NCBI GenBank assembly: GCA_021800805.1
Contig: JAJYYR010000002.1
Location: 117,315 to 181,314 of the forward strand
DNA: 64,000 bases
Reading direction: 5' to 3'
Origin: a bacterium
Lineage (GTDB): Bacteria; SZUA-79; Acidulodesulfobacterales; Acidulodesulfobacteraceae
In this document: piece after piece, positions 7,904-16,277 of the stretch
Numbering within the stretch: position 1 is the stretch's first letter
Layout: each line of letters begins with the position of its first letter
Made by a program: the position numbers and the translations under genes
Notes under the pieces: generated by a model
Seen by the model: the letters and a program-made list of their open reading frames with translations, nothing else
Databases searched by the model: none
Told to the model about the DNA's origin: nothing

Positions 7904-9616
7904 TTAAACCATATCTATATAACCGCATGGACAGCTTTCGGCGCACTTCTTACAACCGTTGCATGTTTCTAAATGAAACTCGAAGTGTTGTCCTTTTGGA
8001 AGTTTTTTTACCGCACTCTGAGAGCAGTATTCGAAGCAGCTTCCGCAGTCGAAACACATTCCGCAGCTCATGCATCTTTTAGCTTCTAATATAAGCTCGT
8101 CTATGCTAAGGTCGTTTAAAATTGCATCAAAATCATTGACTCTTGCTAAAGGATCTCTTGAAGTTCTTTTCTGTCTTTCGGTAGTTTGAAAATATGCTAT
8201 ATACATATTTTTCCCTTCCCTATTAACCGCATCTCCGTATTTTATAATCCTTATTTCATCCTTTATTATCTGTTCTCCCGTAAATTTCTTATGTATAGCA
8301 TAAGCGGCATACCTTCCCATACCGATTGCATCGGTAACCAATCCAAATTTCAATATATCGCCGCCTGCAAATACTTTATCTTCGTTAGCAACAAGATAGT
8401 TATCGTCAACTTTTAGAAACTCGTTGTTCGGATTTTTAGTCAAATTCTCCAATCCTTTATAATTTGGCTTCTGACCGAAAGAATAAATAAGAGTATCTAA
8501 TTTTAACGTAAGTACCTGTCCGCCTTCTATAATTATAGGATGAACCCTCCCTGAAGCGTCTTTTTCGGAAAGTTTCATTTTTTTAAGTTTAACGAAGGCG
8601 GCTTTACCGTTTTCGGTAATTATTTCATCTAAAGCAAATAAAAACTCGAATTTAATTCCTTCCGCATGCCCTTCTTTGACTTCGGTAGAACCTTTTTCTT
8701 CTATTTCCGATACATCGTTTAACGTGCCTTTATTATAAATAAAAGTGACGTTTGCGCCGAGCCTTTTGGCAACCATTCCGGCATCCATAGCGCTGTCGCT
8801 TCCGATAACTACGACTTCTTTGCCGGCATCTTTTAATTCCCCGGAAGCGGCTTTCTGAAGAAACTCTATGCCTGTATAAACATTAGGAGAATCCGCTCCA
8901 TTCATCTTCATTTTGATAGGTTCATGCGTTCCAATCGCCACAAAGACTGCATCAAATTCCGATTTAATCTTGTCTATAGTTATGTCGGTTCCTATATTAA
9001 CGCCTGTTTTAATTTCGACGCCTAGATTTTTAATGCGCCCTACTTCCGCATCTATAATGTCTAACGGAAGCCTGAAACGCGGAATTCCGTATCTTAAATA
9101 TCCGCCGGTTTCCGGATATTTTTCGAAAATAGTAACGTTATATCCCCTGATTGCAAGGTGATATGCGGCGGAAAGTCCTGCCGGCCCGCTTCCGATAACC
9201 GCTATTTTCTCTTTTCTTTGAACTTCGGTCAGTTTCTTAAACTGAAGATTATTCTTTATTCCGAAATCTCCTACAAACATTTCTATGGCGTTTATCGCGA
9301 CAGGATTATCTTTTTCGCTCCTATTGCAGGCATCCTCGCAGGGATGCGGACAGACCCTTCCCGTAACCGAAGGCAGAGGATTGGATTCGGTAAGCATATA
9401 AAACGCCTGTTTTAGAGAATCGTCTATAGTCCTATCGTAAGATTCGCTCTGCGCTATAAACTGTATGTAATCTCTAACTTTTGTACCATTTGGACAAGTG
9501 TCCATACACGGCGGCTTTTTTTCGACGTATTTAGGTCTAAAAGGGGATTGGGACATCCCGCCGCCCGTGTTTGCCGCTATTTTCACGGGCTTCTTTACTT
9601 TTTTTAATTCTAACAT
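7904..9616 (-). CDS. dsrL: DsrL, NAD(P)H:acceptor iron-sulfur flavoprotein
   Basis: Glutamate-synthase-small-subunit-like oxidoreductase that exchanges electrons between NAD(P)H and DsrAB. Order seen: N-terminal cysteine motif region (MDTCPNG, GRVCPHPCEDACNR), FAD-binding GSGPAGLSAAYHLA (about residues 142-155), NAD(P)-binding VIGSDSAMDAG, and two C-terminal iron-sulfur motifs (CMSCGMCFDCGSCFEYC and CNGCKKCAESCP). At 570 aa it is shorter than Allochromatium DsrL (about 650 aa), closer to what I remember of the type-2 form found with dsrD. It lies between dsrD and dsrC. DsrL is needed for sulfur oxidation in Allochromatium; with dsrD beside it the physiological direction is open. Confidence 0.88.
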   Translation of the reverse strand: MLELKKVKKPVKIAANTGGGMSQSPFRPKYVEKKPPCMDTCPNGTKVRDYIQFIAQSESYDRTIDDSLKQAFYMLTESNPLPSVTGRVCPHPCEDACNRSEKDNPVAINAIEMFVGDFGIKNNLQFKKLTEVQRKEKIAVIGSGPAGLSAAYHLAIRGYNVTIFEKYPETGGYLRYGIPRFRLPLDIIDAEVGRIKNLGVEIKTGVNIGTDITIDKIKSEFDAVFVAIGTHEPIKMKMNGADSPNVYTGIEFLQKAASGELKDAGKEVVVIGSDSAMDAGMVAKRLGANVTFIYNKGTLNDVSEIEEKGSTEVKEGHAEGIKFEFLFALDEIITENGKAAFVKLKKMKLSEKDASGRVHPIIIEGGQVLTLKLDTLIYSFGQKPNYKGLENLTKNPNNEFLKVDDNYLVANEDKVFAGGDILKFGLVTDAIGMGRYAAYAIHKKFTGEQIIKDEIRIIKYGDAVNREGKNMYIAYFQTTERQKRTSRDPLARVNDFDAILNDLSIDELILEAKRCMSCGMCFDCGSCFEYCSQSAVKKLPKGQHFEFHLETCNGCKKCAESCPCGYIDMV

Positions 9617-9706
9617 AAGTTTTCCTTTCTTATCTTTTATATCGCAAAATATATAAGATAAATATTTATTATTAGTAGATTTTTTTGAAACTATAACAAG
9701 AAATTA

Positions 9707-9943
9707 TTACTGATTTTCCGGCAGAGCTAAAAAACTGCCTCCGGCATATCCGTAAACTAATTTTTCTTCGTCCATAATTTCCTTTAATGCCCCTTTTATA
9801 TCGTCTTTAGTCAACCCCTCGCTTGCAAACTCTTTTTCCATCTCTTTAACGATATCTATGGGTTTAAATCTCTTTTTACCGGCATACTCTTTCACAAGTC
9901 CGACTATTTTATCTTCGACTTTCTTTTTCGTTTCATCGGTCAT
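9707..9943 (-). CDS. dsrD: DsrD, small winged-helix activator of DsrAB
   Basis: 78-aa protein with the DsrD pattern (KKVEDKIVGLVKEYAGKK, IVKEMEKEFASEGLTKDDIK, VYGYAGGSFLALPE). In sulfate reducers DsrD is reported to increase sulfite reduction by DsrAB, and its gene follows dsrAB almost only in organisms that run the pathway reductively. It lies 46 bp after dsrB, with dsrL next; the dsrD-dsrL gap contains an imperfect AT-rich hairpin (9631-9660, 12-bp arms with one mismatch). Its presence is the best evidence in the window for sulfite reduction or disproportionation. Confidence 0.94.
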   Translation of the reverse strand: MTDETKKKVEDKIVGLVKEYAGKKRFKPIDIVKEMEKEFASEGLTKDDIKGALKEIMDEEKLVYGYAGGSFLALPENQ

Positions 9944-9989
9944 AATATAATACTCCTCAATTTATAATTTTCATTAAAAAAACCAACAT

Positions 9990-11075
9990 TTATAATCTTG
10001 CGTGAGAAGAGTAATTCATTGTAGTTTCGCCAAGCCTGAAGTCGTCAATATGATATTTGGTAAACGGGAATCCTGTAATTTTAAAGAATCTCGGCCAACC
10101 TATCCTTTCGATCCATTCTCCTACTCTTTCTCCCGGTTCCGCTCCTTCTTTATATGCGTTTAAAATAGTCTTTACGGCTTCGACGACTGCGGGCCATCTC
10201 GGCGGATCGTTAGGAATAAACGGAATTGCTAACTTAGAGAATGTAGGCTTTGTTCTTGCATTTGAAACCTTGCCTCCTACCCAAATCGATAATCCGTCAT
10301 TTTCGGCATTAGATATAGGCATAGCCGGACAAACCGTATAGCAGCTGCCGCAATACACGCAGGTTTCTTCGTTGACTTTTACTCCAGGTTTGCCGTCAAC
10401 CGTATCCGGTCTAATAGAATTGGTCGGACACGCGGCGATAGTGCTGGGTATTTCGCAAAGGTTTCTAAGTCTTTCGGCGTCTATTCTCGGAGGCTTTCTA
10501 TGCGTTCCTACGATTGCGATATCCGAAGACGAAACCGAACCGCACATATTTAAACAGCAGGCAAAAGCAATCCTTGTTTTTGAAGGAAGTTTGTCTTCGA
10601 CGAAATATTCATACAGTTCGTCCATAACCGATTTAACTACGCCGGAAGCATCGCTTGCGGAAGTGTGGCAATGAACCCATCCCTGCGTATGAACGATATT
10701 TGCAATGATGTTACCTATACCGCCTACATTGTAGCCCATTTTTTCAAGGTCTTTTTTAAGCGGTTCCACGTTTTTTTCGTCTTCTATTAAAAACTCTACA
10801 TTATTTCTTGTAGTAAATCTTAAATGTCCTCCGCAATATTTATCGGCTATATCACATATATCTCTAACGAAACTACCGCTGACCAATCTGGGAGAACCCA
10901 TTCTTACCGTATACAGTTTATCCCCGCTTTCTGCGACATGCACCATAGTGCCGGGATCAAGAATCTCATGAAAAGCCCATTTGCCGTAATTCTTTTTTAT
11001 CATAGGCGACAAATATTCGTTGTAATCATGGGGTCCAACGTCGGTAATCCTTTTTTTTGCAACTTCTTCTGCCAT
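9990..11075 (-). CDS. dsrB: Dissimilatory sulfite reductase, beta subunit
   Basis: Beta subunit of the siroheme and [4Fe-4S] enzyme that reduces sulfite to DsrC-bound sulfur or runs in reverse. It shows [29 protein letters not shown] and a ferredoxin insert [16 protein letters not shown], all typical for DsrB. The correct start is ATG at 11075 ([12 protein letters not shown], 361 aa), five bases after GGAGG; the longer reading uses a TTG that lies inside the ribosome binding site. It follows dsrA by about 60 bp. Confidence 0.97.
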   Translation of the reverse strand: MAEEVAKKRITDVGPHDYNEYLSPMIKKNYGKWAFHEILDPGTMVHVAESGDKLYTVRMGSPRLVSGSFVRDICDIADKYCGGHLRFTTRNNVEFLIEDEKNVEPLKKDLEKMGYNVGGIGNIIANIVHTQGWVHCHTSASDASGVVKSVMDELYEYFVEDKLPSKTRIAFACCLNMCGSVSSSDIAIVGTHRKPPRIDAERLRNLCEIPSTIAACPTNSIRPDTVDGKPGVKVNEETCVYCGSCYTVCPAMPISNAENDGLSIWVGGKVSNARTKPTFSKLAIPFIPNDPPRWPAVVEAVKTILNAYKEGAEPGERVGEWIERIGWPRFFKITGFPFTKYHIDDFRLGETTMNYSSHARL

Positions 11076-11136
11076 ATCAACCTCCAAATTATATATGCAA
11101 CTATTTTTAAAATTTTATTTTATTATTATAATTTTA

Positions 11137-12327
11137 TTACTTTTCTTCATCGTCCGTAAATTTGATAAACGGATTGCTTCTTGGATGCTCGACCATTTCG
11201 GGACTCGGCTCTAATCCAATTCCCTCTAAAAACGTATTTAAACCCACTCTGCCGATAAGCTCGCCTATTCTTTCCCGAGCTACGCCGAATTCATCCCAGA
11301 ACTCCCAAATATTACTTATTAAAGCTTTCAACTGTTCATAATCATTTTTTGCATCTTCGTTTATATCGTAAAATGGAACGAGCATCATACCCATTCTAGG
11401 TCCCGTAACTAAGGGAGCTTTTGCGCCGATTAAAATAGAGGCTCCTTTTTCGTCTCCGGATTTTAACGCTTTTGGCATTTCATTAATGCAGTGCATACAT
11501 TTTACGCAGTTTTCATCGTCTATTACAAGGTTATTGCCTTCAAACCACATACACTTCGTAGGACATTTATCTAAAACGTATTTTTGAACGTTAAATTTTT
11601 TAACGTAATTTTTTACTTCGTCCTGATTGATTTTTATTTTGTCTTTCCATGTGCCGATAAAGGCAAGGTCGGATCTCGCGGCAGATGCGACGCAGTCATT
11701 GGCGCATCCGGAAAATTTAAATTTGAATTTATAATTAAATGCCGGCCTGTGAAGTTCGTCTAAATATTCTTCCGTTAAATCGTGGCAAATCTTCATCGTA
11801 TCATAATTTGCAAATTCGCACCTCGCCTGTCCGACGCAGCACGACGGCGTTCTTAAATCGGAACCGCTGCCGCCGATATCAAACCCAAGTTCAGCAAAGG
11901 CTTGGAATGCGCCTTCGGCTTCAGCCTGTGCCATACCGAGAATTTGAATATCTCCGGTTGCGCCGTGAAAATTTAATAATCCGCCGGCGTATTTTTCGGA
12001 AATATCCGCGACTTTTCTTAAAAAATCGGAATTATAAAAGAATCCTGCAGGCTCTATAACTCTCATCGAATGACATTCTTTAACGCCGGGATATTTATCG
12101 GGGAACTCGCTGAACCTGCCGACCATACCGGCGCCGTAACTTTTAATGCTCGCCATACCGCCGTGTTTCCAGTGGCTTACCTTATCGCGGTAAGATTCTT
12201 CTACCTGTCCTAAAAGGTCTTCGGTTCTTTCGCTCTTTTCCGCCGCTCTTTCCATTTCCTTGACAAAACTTATCCACTTCCCCTTTTTAAGCTCGTCAAG
12301 AAGCGGAGTCTGGTGCTTTTTACCCAT
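11137..12327 (-). CDS. dsrA: Dissimilatory sulfite reductase, alpha subunit
   Basis: Alpha subunit of DsrAB. The siroheme-[4Fe-4S] ligands are visible in CVGQARCEFANYDT and FKFSGCANDCVASA, and the inserted ferredoxin domain has CPTKCMWF and CVKCMHCINEMPK. At 396 aa it is somewhat shorter than Desulfovibrio DsrA, mostly at the N-terminus. It is the first gene of dsrABDLCMKEFH, with AAGGAGG before the ATG and a strong promoter about 100 bp upstream. The DsrAB tree is the standard way to tell reductive from oxidative types; I could not build it. Confidence 0.97.
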   Translation of the reverse strand: MGKKHQTPLLDELKKGKWISFVKEMERAAEKSERTEDLLGQVEESYRDKVSHWKHGGMASIKSYGAGMVGRFSEFPDKYPGVKECHSMRVIEPAGFFYNSDFLRKVADISEKYAGGLLNFHGATGDIQILGMAQAEAEGAFQAFAELGFDIGGSGSDLRTPSCCVGQARCEFANYDTMKICHDLTEEYLDELHRPAFNYKFKFKFSGCANDCVASAARSDLAFIGTWKDKIKINQDEVKNYVKKFNVQKYVLDKCPTKCMWFEGNNLVIDDENCVKCMHCINEMPKALKSGDEKGASILIGAKAPLVTGPRMGMMLVPFYDINEDAKNDYEQLKALISNIWEFWDEFGVARERIGELIGRVGLNTFLEGIGLEPSPEMVEHPRSNPFIKFTDDEEK

Positions 12328-12422
12328 AATAAAGCCTCCTTATTTATATAAATATAGATTTGAAATAATGTAAAATACTTGCCCTATTTTAAAACAATTT
12401 AAAACATAGTTGTAATTTTTAT

Positions 12423-12451
12423 TTATAAACCTTTTTTACTACTTTTGTCAA
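12423..12451 (-). promoter_or_regulatory. Promoter of dsrABDLCMKEFH
   Basis: On the minus strand TTGACA (12446-12451) is followed after 17 bases by TTATAA (12423-12428). It lies in the 247-bp AT-rich gap between the end of dsrN and the start of dsrA, 96 bp before the dsrA ATG. It indicates that dsrA has its own start of transcription apart from dsrN. Match judged by eye. Confidence 0.6.
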
Positions 12452-12574
12452 GAAAAAAAATAAACCTTAATTTATTTTTATAGATTTAGCATGCTTAATT
12501 TTATTACAGAATAAAAATATAATAAATAATACAAAATATGATTTTTGTAATAAAAAATCCTACTAAAAACTTAA

Positions 12575-14014
12575 TTATAAAACGACTTTTGCTTTTATTT
12601 GTTTTATAAAAGCAACCCAATTCCTAAACCAACCCGGAGACGAAGGCGAATATATATGGGTGTACCCCGCCAAAACATTTTTATATGTTATCCCGTCGGA
12701 TATACCGTCCACTCCATAACCTTTGCTCATTTTAAATACAAATTTATATCTGTCCGGGGACATCTCCAAAAAAGAATGATGAAATTCATGCCCTTTTATT
12801 AATTTAATTTTGTTAAACCATAACCCTTCTTTGTAATTTTCGTAAATATAGGGAGCCAGTTTGGTATATCCATGCCCCTTCGGTTTTTTCGTAAGCTTGA
12901 CGTCGGCGTCTATTATCCCCACCATTTCATTGGAATTGTTTTCATAAAAAATACTTTTGCAAAGATACATAAGCCCGCCGCATTCGGCATAGACGGGAAG
13001 TCCCTGCTCTATTTTTTGTTTTATTTCTTTTCTTATGCTTATATTAGCCTGAAGATCTTTAGAGAAAATTTCCGGAAAACCGCCTCCTATATATAATGCA
13101 TCGACATCGGGAAGATGTGCATCATTTAAGGGAGAGAATTTAATTATTTCACAACCCAAATCTTCGAGGGTTTCTAAATTTTCGTTATAATAAAAATTAA
13201 ACGCATTGTCGTAAGCAAGACCTATTTTAAGGAGATTTCTATCATTAAATTTACGGCGGACTCCGTTGTTTTTTATTTTGATATCTTTAATATCAGGGTA
13301 TGATTTATTTGCCGTTTTTGAAATTTTTATAATACTTTCCAAATCTATATATTCCGAAATCTTGGACGACATTTCCGTAACAAGTTTTTCGACTTCTTCG
13401 GAGGAAAGAGTCGATAAAAGACCGAGATGTCTCTGCTTTACCGAAAACTCCGTATTATTTGGAATATTGCCCACAACCTTTAAATCGGTATAATATTTAA
13501 TAGCTCTAAGTAAATTTTTTTCATGCCTTTTGCTGTGCACCTTATTTAAAATTATTCCTTTTATATCAACCTCTTTATCGAATTCTTGAAATCCTAAAAT
13601 CAATGGAACTACGCCCCTGTTCAGTTCGCCCACGTCGATTAAGAGAATAACCGGAAGCCCTAACAGTTTTGACATCTCTGCATTAGAAGATTTCCCGTAT
13701 ATATCGAAAGAATCGTGCAAACCGTGATTCCCCTCTACTATACTTATTTGAGAGCCTAAAGAGTGTTTTATAAAATGATTTCGTATCTTATTTTCGGACA
13801 TAAAATAAAAATCTAGATTATAAGTACGCTTGCCCGACGCAATATTGAGCCACATAGGATCAATAAAATCGGGGCCTTTTTTAAACGGCTGGACGGATAA
13901 TCCTTTATTTCTTAATAAACGAGACAGCGCTATCGAAATAGTGGTTTTGCCTGAGTTTCTTTTAGCGGCGGATATATAGATTCCGTTAATGCGATGTGAT
14001 TTTAATTGCGTCAT
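12575..14014 (-). CDS. dsrN: DsrN, CbiA-like siroheme amidase
   Basis: Member of the cobyrinate a,c-diamide synthase family. The N-terminal ATPase domain has ISAAKRNSGKTT (residues 14-25) and the C-terminal class I glutamine amidotransferase has YIGGGFPEIF and the catalytic cysteine C345 in AECGGLMYL. CbiA homologues linked to dsr (DsrN) amidate siroheme for DsrAB, and no other cobalamin genes are nearby, so DsrN is the better reading. The start overlaps the stop of the upstream unknown ORF by four bases (ATGA), suggesting translational coupling. It is followed by the 247-bp gap that carries the dsrA promoter. A true cobalamin enzyme cannot be excluded from this sequence alone. Confidence 0.85.
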   Translation of the reverse strand: MTQLKSHRINGIYISAAKRNSGKTTISIALSRLLRNKGLSVQPFKKGPDFIDPMWLNIASGKRTYNLDFYFMSENKIRNHFIKHSLGSQISIVEGNHGLHDSFDIYGKSSNAEMSKLLGLPVILLIDVGELNRGVVPLILGFQEFDKEVDIKGIILNKVHSKRHEKNLLRAIKYYTDLKVVGNIPNNTEFSVKQRHLGLLSTLSSEEVEKLVTEMSSKISEYIDLESIIKISKTANKSYPDIKDIKIKNNGVRRKFNDRNLLKIGLAYDNAFNFYYNENLETLEDLGCEIIKFSPLNDAHLPDVDALYIGGGFPEIFSKDLQANISIRKEIKQKIEQGLPVYAECGGLMYLCKSIFYENNSNEMVGIIDADVKLTKKPKGHGYTKLAPYIYENYKEGLWFNKIKLIKGHEFHHSFLEMSPDRYKFVFKMSKGYGVDGISDGITYKNVLAGYTHIYSPSSPGWFRNWVAFIKQIKAKVVL

Positions 14015-14352
14015 TCATCTAAATTCCTTAATTCTTTTATTTTTGAAATTAAATTTAATTTATAAGACGAAAGTTTTTTGCCTTCTACTTCGCTTTCCCT
14101 GTGTTCGACCGAGTATATTCTTTCAACCCCCAGAATGAATAAAGAAAATTCATATTCGGCGGATTTATCTTTATTGAAATAGTGCTGATGGAATGCAAAC
14201 TCATCGTCTTCTTCGATTATCTTGCTTATGTAAAATACCTCAAGTTTTGCCTGCAAAGGAAGACCGTCGAAATATTTAAGCAACTCCAGAATAAACTCTT
14301 TGCTTAATTTAGTGATTTTCATAATATAATTTACGTCGTAGTTAAATTTCAT
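14011..14352 (-). CDS. Uncharacterised 113-aa protein coupled to dsrN
   Basis: I do not recognise this protein. It is acidic, without membrane segments or cysteines, and shows a helical N-terminal half (MKITKLSKEFILELLKYF), a histidine pair in FAFHQHYFNKD and a lysine-rich C-terminus. Its TGA overlaps the ATG of dsrN, so the two are probably translated from one message. An alternative start is the second methionine at residue 11, which begins MKITKLSK. Context suggests a role with siroheme amidation or dsr expression, but nothing in the sequence shows it. It could also be a leftover unrelated ORF. Confidence 0.65.
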   Translation of the reverse strand: MKFNYDVNYIMKITKLSKEFILELLKYFDGLPLQAKLEVFYISKIIEEDDEFAFHQHYFNKDKSAEYEFSLFILGVERIYSVEHRESEVEGKKLSSYKLNLISKIKELRNLDE

Positions 14353-14404
14353 ATTTCCGTAGTCAAATTTCCGTAGTTACGCGGAACGGCGACAAAAAAG
14401 ACTG

Positions 14405-14436
14405 GTATTTGTTTTAACTGGCGGAGAGAGAGGGAT
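14405..14436. repeat. Copy 1 of 32-bp direct repeat of the tRNA-Ser 3' end
   Basis: Identical to 14541-14572. It contains the CCA complement, the acceptor strand and the start of the T arm of tRNA-Ser. Lying 136 bp beyond the tRNA's 3' end, it resembles an attachment-site remnant or a decayed second tRNA gene. The stretch between the copies has another T-loop-like fragment (GTTCGAATCC near 14495-14504) and no ORF. Confidence 0.75.
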
Positions 14437-14540
14437 GAGTTTTACTTCGTAAAGCTAAAAGCGACAAACCCCCTTGCGCGCTACGCGCTACGGGTGTTCG
14501 AATCCAAAAACCCTTTATCTCAAAAACGCCTTATTCATAA

Positions 14541-14572
14541 GTATTTGTTTTAACTGGCGGAGAGAGAGGGAT
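14541..14572. repeat. Copy 2 of 32-bp direct repeat, overlapping the tRNA-Ser 3' end
   Basis: Same 32 bases as 14405-14436. This copy overlaps the real tRNA-Ser gene and extends 14 bases beyond its CCA end. Confidence 0.75.
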
Positions 14573-14646
14573 TCGAACCCCCGGTAAGCTTACGCCTACA
14601 ATTGATTTCGAGTCAATCGCCTTCAACCGGACTCGGCCATCTCTCC
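14555..14646 (-). tRNA. tRNA-Ser (anticodon CGA)
   Basis: Read on the minus strand: 7-bp acceptor GGAGAGA/TCTCTCC, D arm, anticodon stem ATTGA/TCAAT with loop CTCGAAA (anticodon CGA, codon UCG), a long variable arm as in serine tRNAs, the T arm GGGTTCGAATCCC, and an encoded CCA. Length is 92 bases with CCA. Confidence 0.95.
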
Positions 14647-14656
14647 GTATAAAATT

Positions 14657-15235
14657 TTATTTTTTATTTCCGTTTAGCTTATTTAACTTATTGAATTCAT
14701 AAGTCAAATAACCGCGCGGAATTTCCCCTGTTATATGTTTAACGACATAACCGTTTTTATCTATTAAAAAAGATTGGGGGATTTCATATATATTTCCATA
14801 TGCTTTTTCTATAGAATAATTTGCCATTCCGACGGGATAAGTTATTATTCCGCCTTTAAAAGTCTTTATAAAGTGCAGGACATAATTTTTTCCCTGATTG
14901 TTAACCGAAAGACCTATTATTGTAAAACCGCTATTTTTGTGCAATTTATAAAATTTTTCCAATCTTGGAATTTCGTCTCTGCAGGGAGGACACCAGGTAG
15001 CCCAAAAATTTACTAAAACTATTTTCCCCTTATAATTTTTCAAAGATAAAACCTTTCCTTTATAATTAATACTCGAAACAGAAAAAAGAGGCGCTAAAAC
15101 CTTATCGCCCGACTTTTTAACGGCATAACCTTTTTTCTTTAACAAATAAGGCGTTTTTATTATTAAAATAGAAATAAAAACAATAACTAAAATAAAAATT
15201 GCGGCTTTAACGATTTGTAAATTTCTTCTATTCAT
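14657..15235 (-). CDS. TlpA/ResA-like membrane-anchored thioredoxin
   Basis: 192-aa periplasmic thiol-disulfide oxidoreductase. An uncleaved signal anchor (about residues 8-26, hydrophobic) precedes a thioredoxin-like domain with VNFWATWCPPCRDEIPRLE, so the active site is WCPPC. The cis-proline loop region reads EIPQSFLID. Such proteins reduce apocytochrome c or other exported cysteine proteins. It is divergent from galU across a 165-bp gap with a perfect palindrome, and its 3' end lies close to tRNA-Ser. No cytochrome maturation genes adjoin it, so the substrate is unknown. Confidence 0.88.
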   Translation of the reverse strand: MNRRNLQIVKAAIFILVIVFISILIIKTPYLLKKKGYAVKKSGDKVLAPLFSVSSINYKGKVLSLKNYKGKIVLVNFWATWCPPCRDEIPRLEKFYKLHKNSGFTIIGLSVNNQGKNYVLHFIKTFKGGIITYPVGMANYSIEKAYGNIYEIPQSFLIDKNGYVVKHITGEIPRGYLTYEFNKLNKLNGNKK

Positions 15236-15299
15236 TTTTATAATTGTTCCATTATTTTTGCGTTATTTTTGTTACTTTTATATTATCACAAAGTATGAT

Positions 15300-15324
15300 T
15301 TTTATCAAAATAATTTTGATAAAA
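15300..15324. promoter_or_regulatory. Palindrome (12-bp arms) between tlpA-like gene and galU
   Basis: Arms TTTTATCAAAAT (15300-15311) and ATTTTGATAAAA (15313-15324) match perfectly around a single base. It is placed 65 bp above the tlpA-like start and 77 bp before galU, followed by a T-run on the plus strand. It fits an operator for a dimeric regulator or a small AT-rich hairpin; the binding protein is unknown. Confidence 0.5.
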
Positions 15325-15400
15325 TTTTTTTTTATGATATATTATTTCAAATATTCATTAGTTTAAAATGTATGGATAGATATATGGAGGCTATTATTTC

Positions 15401-16273
15401 ATGAAGGTTAATAAGGCCGTCTTCCCTGCCGCAGGTCTCGGAACAAGGCTTCTGCCTATTACAAAATCAATTCCAAAAGAAATGCTCGTATTGGTGGACA
15501 AACCGCTCATACAATATGGAGTAGAAGAATGTATAGGCGCCGATATCACGGATATAATCATTATTACGGGAAGAGGCAAAACGGCTATCGAGGATTATTT
15601 CGACAGATCCATAGAACACGAGATTTTACTTAAACAAAAAGGAAAACATCATCTGCTTAAATCCGTCGATGAAATATCCAGCCGCATCAGTCTTACATAT
15701 ACTAGACAAAAAGAAGCGCTTGGTTTGGGTCATGCAATTTTATGTTCTCAGAACATGGTAGGCGAAGAGCCTTTCGCGGTTGTTCTAAGCGACGACATTA
15801 TAGATTCGGATACGCCTGTTATGAAACAGATGGTGGATATATATAAAAATTTCAGATATTCCGTTTTAGCCGTTCAGAGGGTAAAAGACGAAGATGTTTC
15901 AAAGTACGGAATAATACGGGGGAAAGAGATTGAGAAAGGTTTGTATGCAGTTGAAGACCTCGTCGAAAAACCGGAACCTAAAGACGCCCCTTCTAATCTT
16001 GCCATCATAGGAAGATATATTTTAATGCCTGATATTTTCAGCTTTCTTAAAGATACAAAACCCGGAAAGGGAGGGGAGATCCAGCTTACAGATGCAATAA
16101 AATCGCTTCTGCAGATTCAGCCTGTTTATGCATTAGAGTTTGAAGGAAACAGGTATGACGGAGGCAATAAGTTAGACCTGCTTAAAGCGCAGATAATATA
16201 TGGATTAAAAAATGATGAAATAAAAAGCGGATTAATGGAATTTATTAAAAAATCAGAATGGTGCAGGAATTAA
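15401..16273 (+). CDS. galU: UTP-glucose-1-phosphate uridylyltransferase
   Basis: Makes UDP-glucose from UTP and glucose-1-phosphate for envelope polysaccharides. The 290-aa protein starts KAVFPAAGLGTRLLPITKSIPKEMLVLVDKPLIQYGVEE, the GalU nucleotide-binding signature, and carries VEKP and GKGGEIQLTDAI motifs. The length is usual. The ATG has GGAGG upstream (near 15384). hsp20 follows after four bases, so the two are probably co-transcribed. Confidence 0.96.
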   Translation: MKVNKAVFPAAGLGTRLLPITKSIPKEMLVLVDKPLIQYGVEECIGADITDIIIITGRGKTAIEDYFDRSIEHEILLKQKGKHHLLKSVDEISSRISLTYTRQKEALGLGHAILCSQNMVGEEPFAVVLSDDIIDSDTPVMKQMVDIYKNFRYSVLAVQRVKDEDVSKYGIIRGKEIEKGLYAVEDLVEKPEPKDAPSNLAIIGRYILMPDIFSFLKDTKPGKGGEIQLTDAIKSLLQIQPVYALEFEGNRYDGGNKLDLLKAQIIYGLKNDEIKSGLMEFIKKSEWCRN

Positions 16274-16277
16274 AATT

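Noticed and set aside
12575..14014. Cobalamin synthesis gene cbiA
   Set aside because: The domain layout fits, but there are no other cobalamin genes near and the position beside dsrA fits DsrN better.
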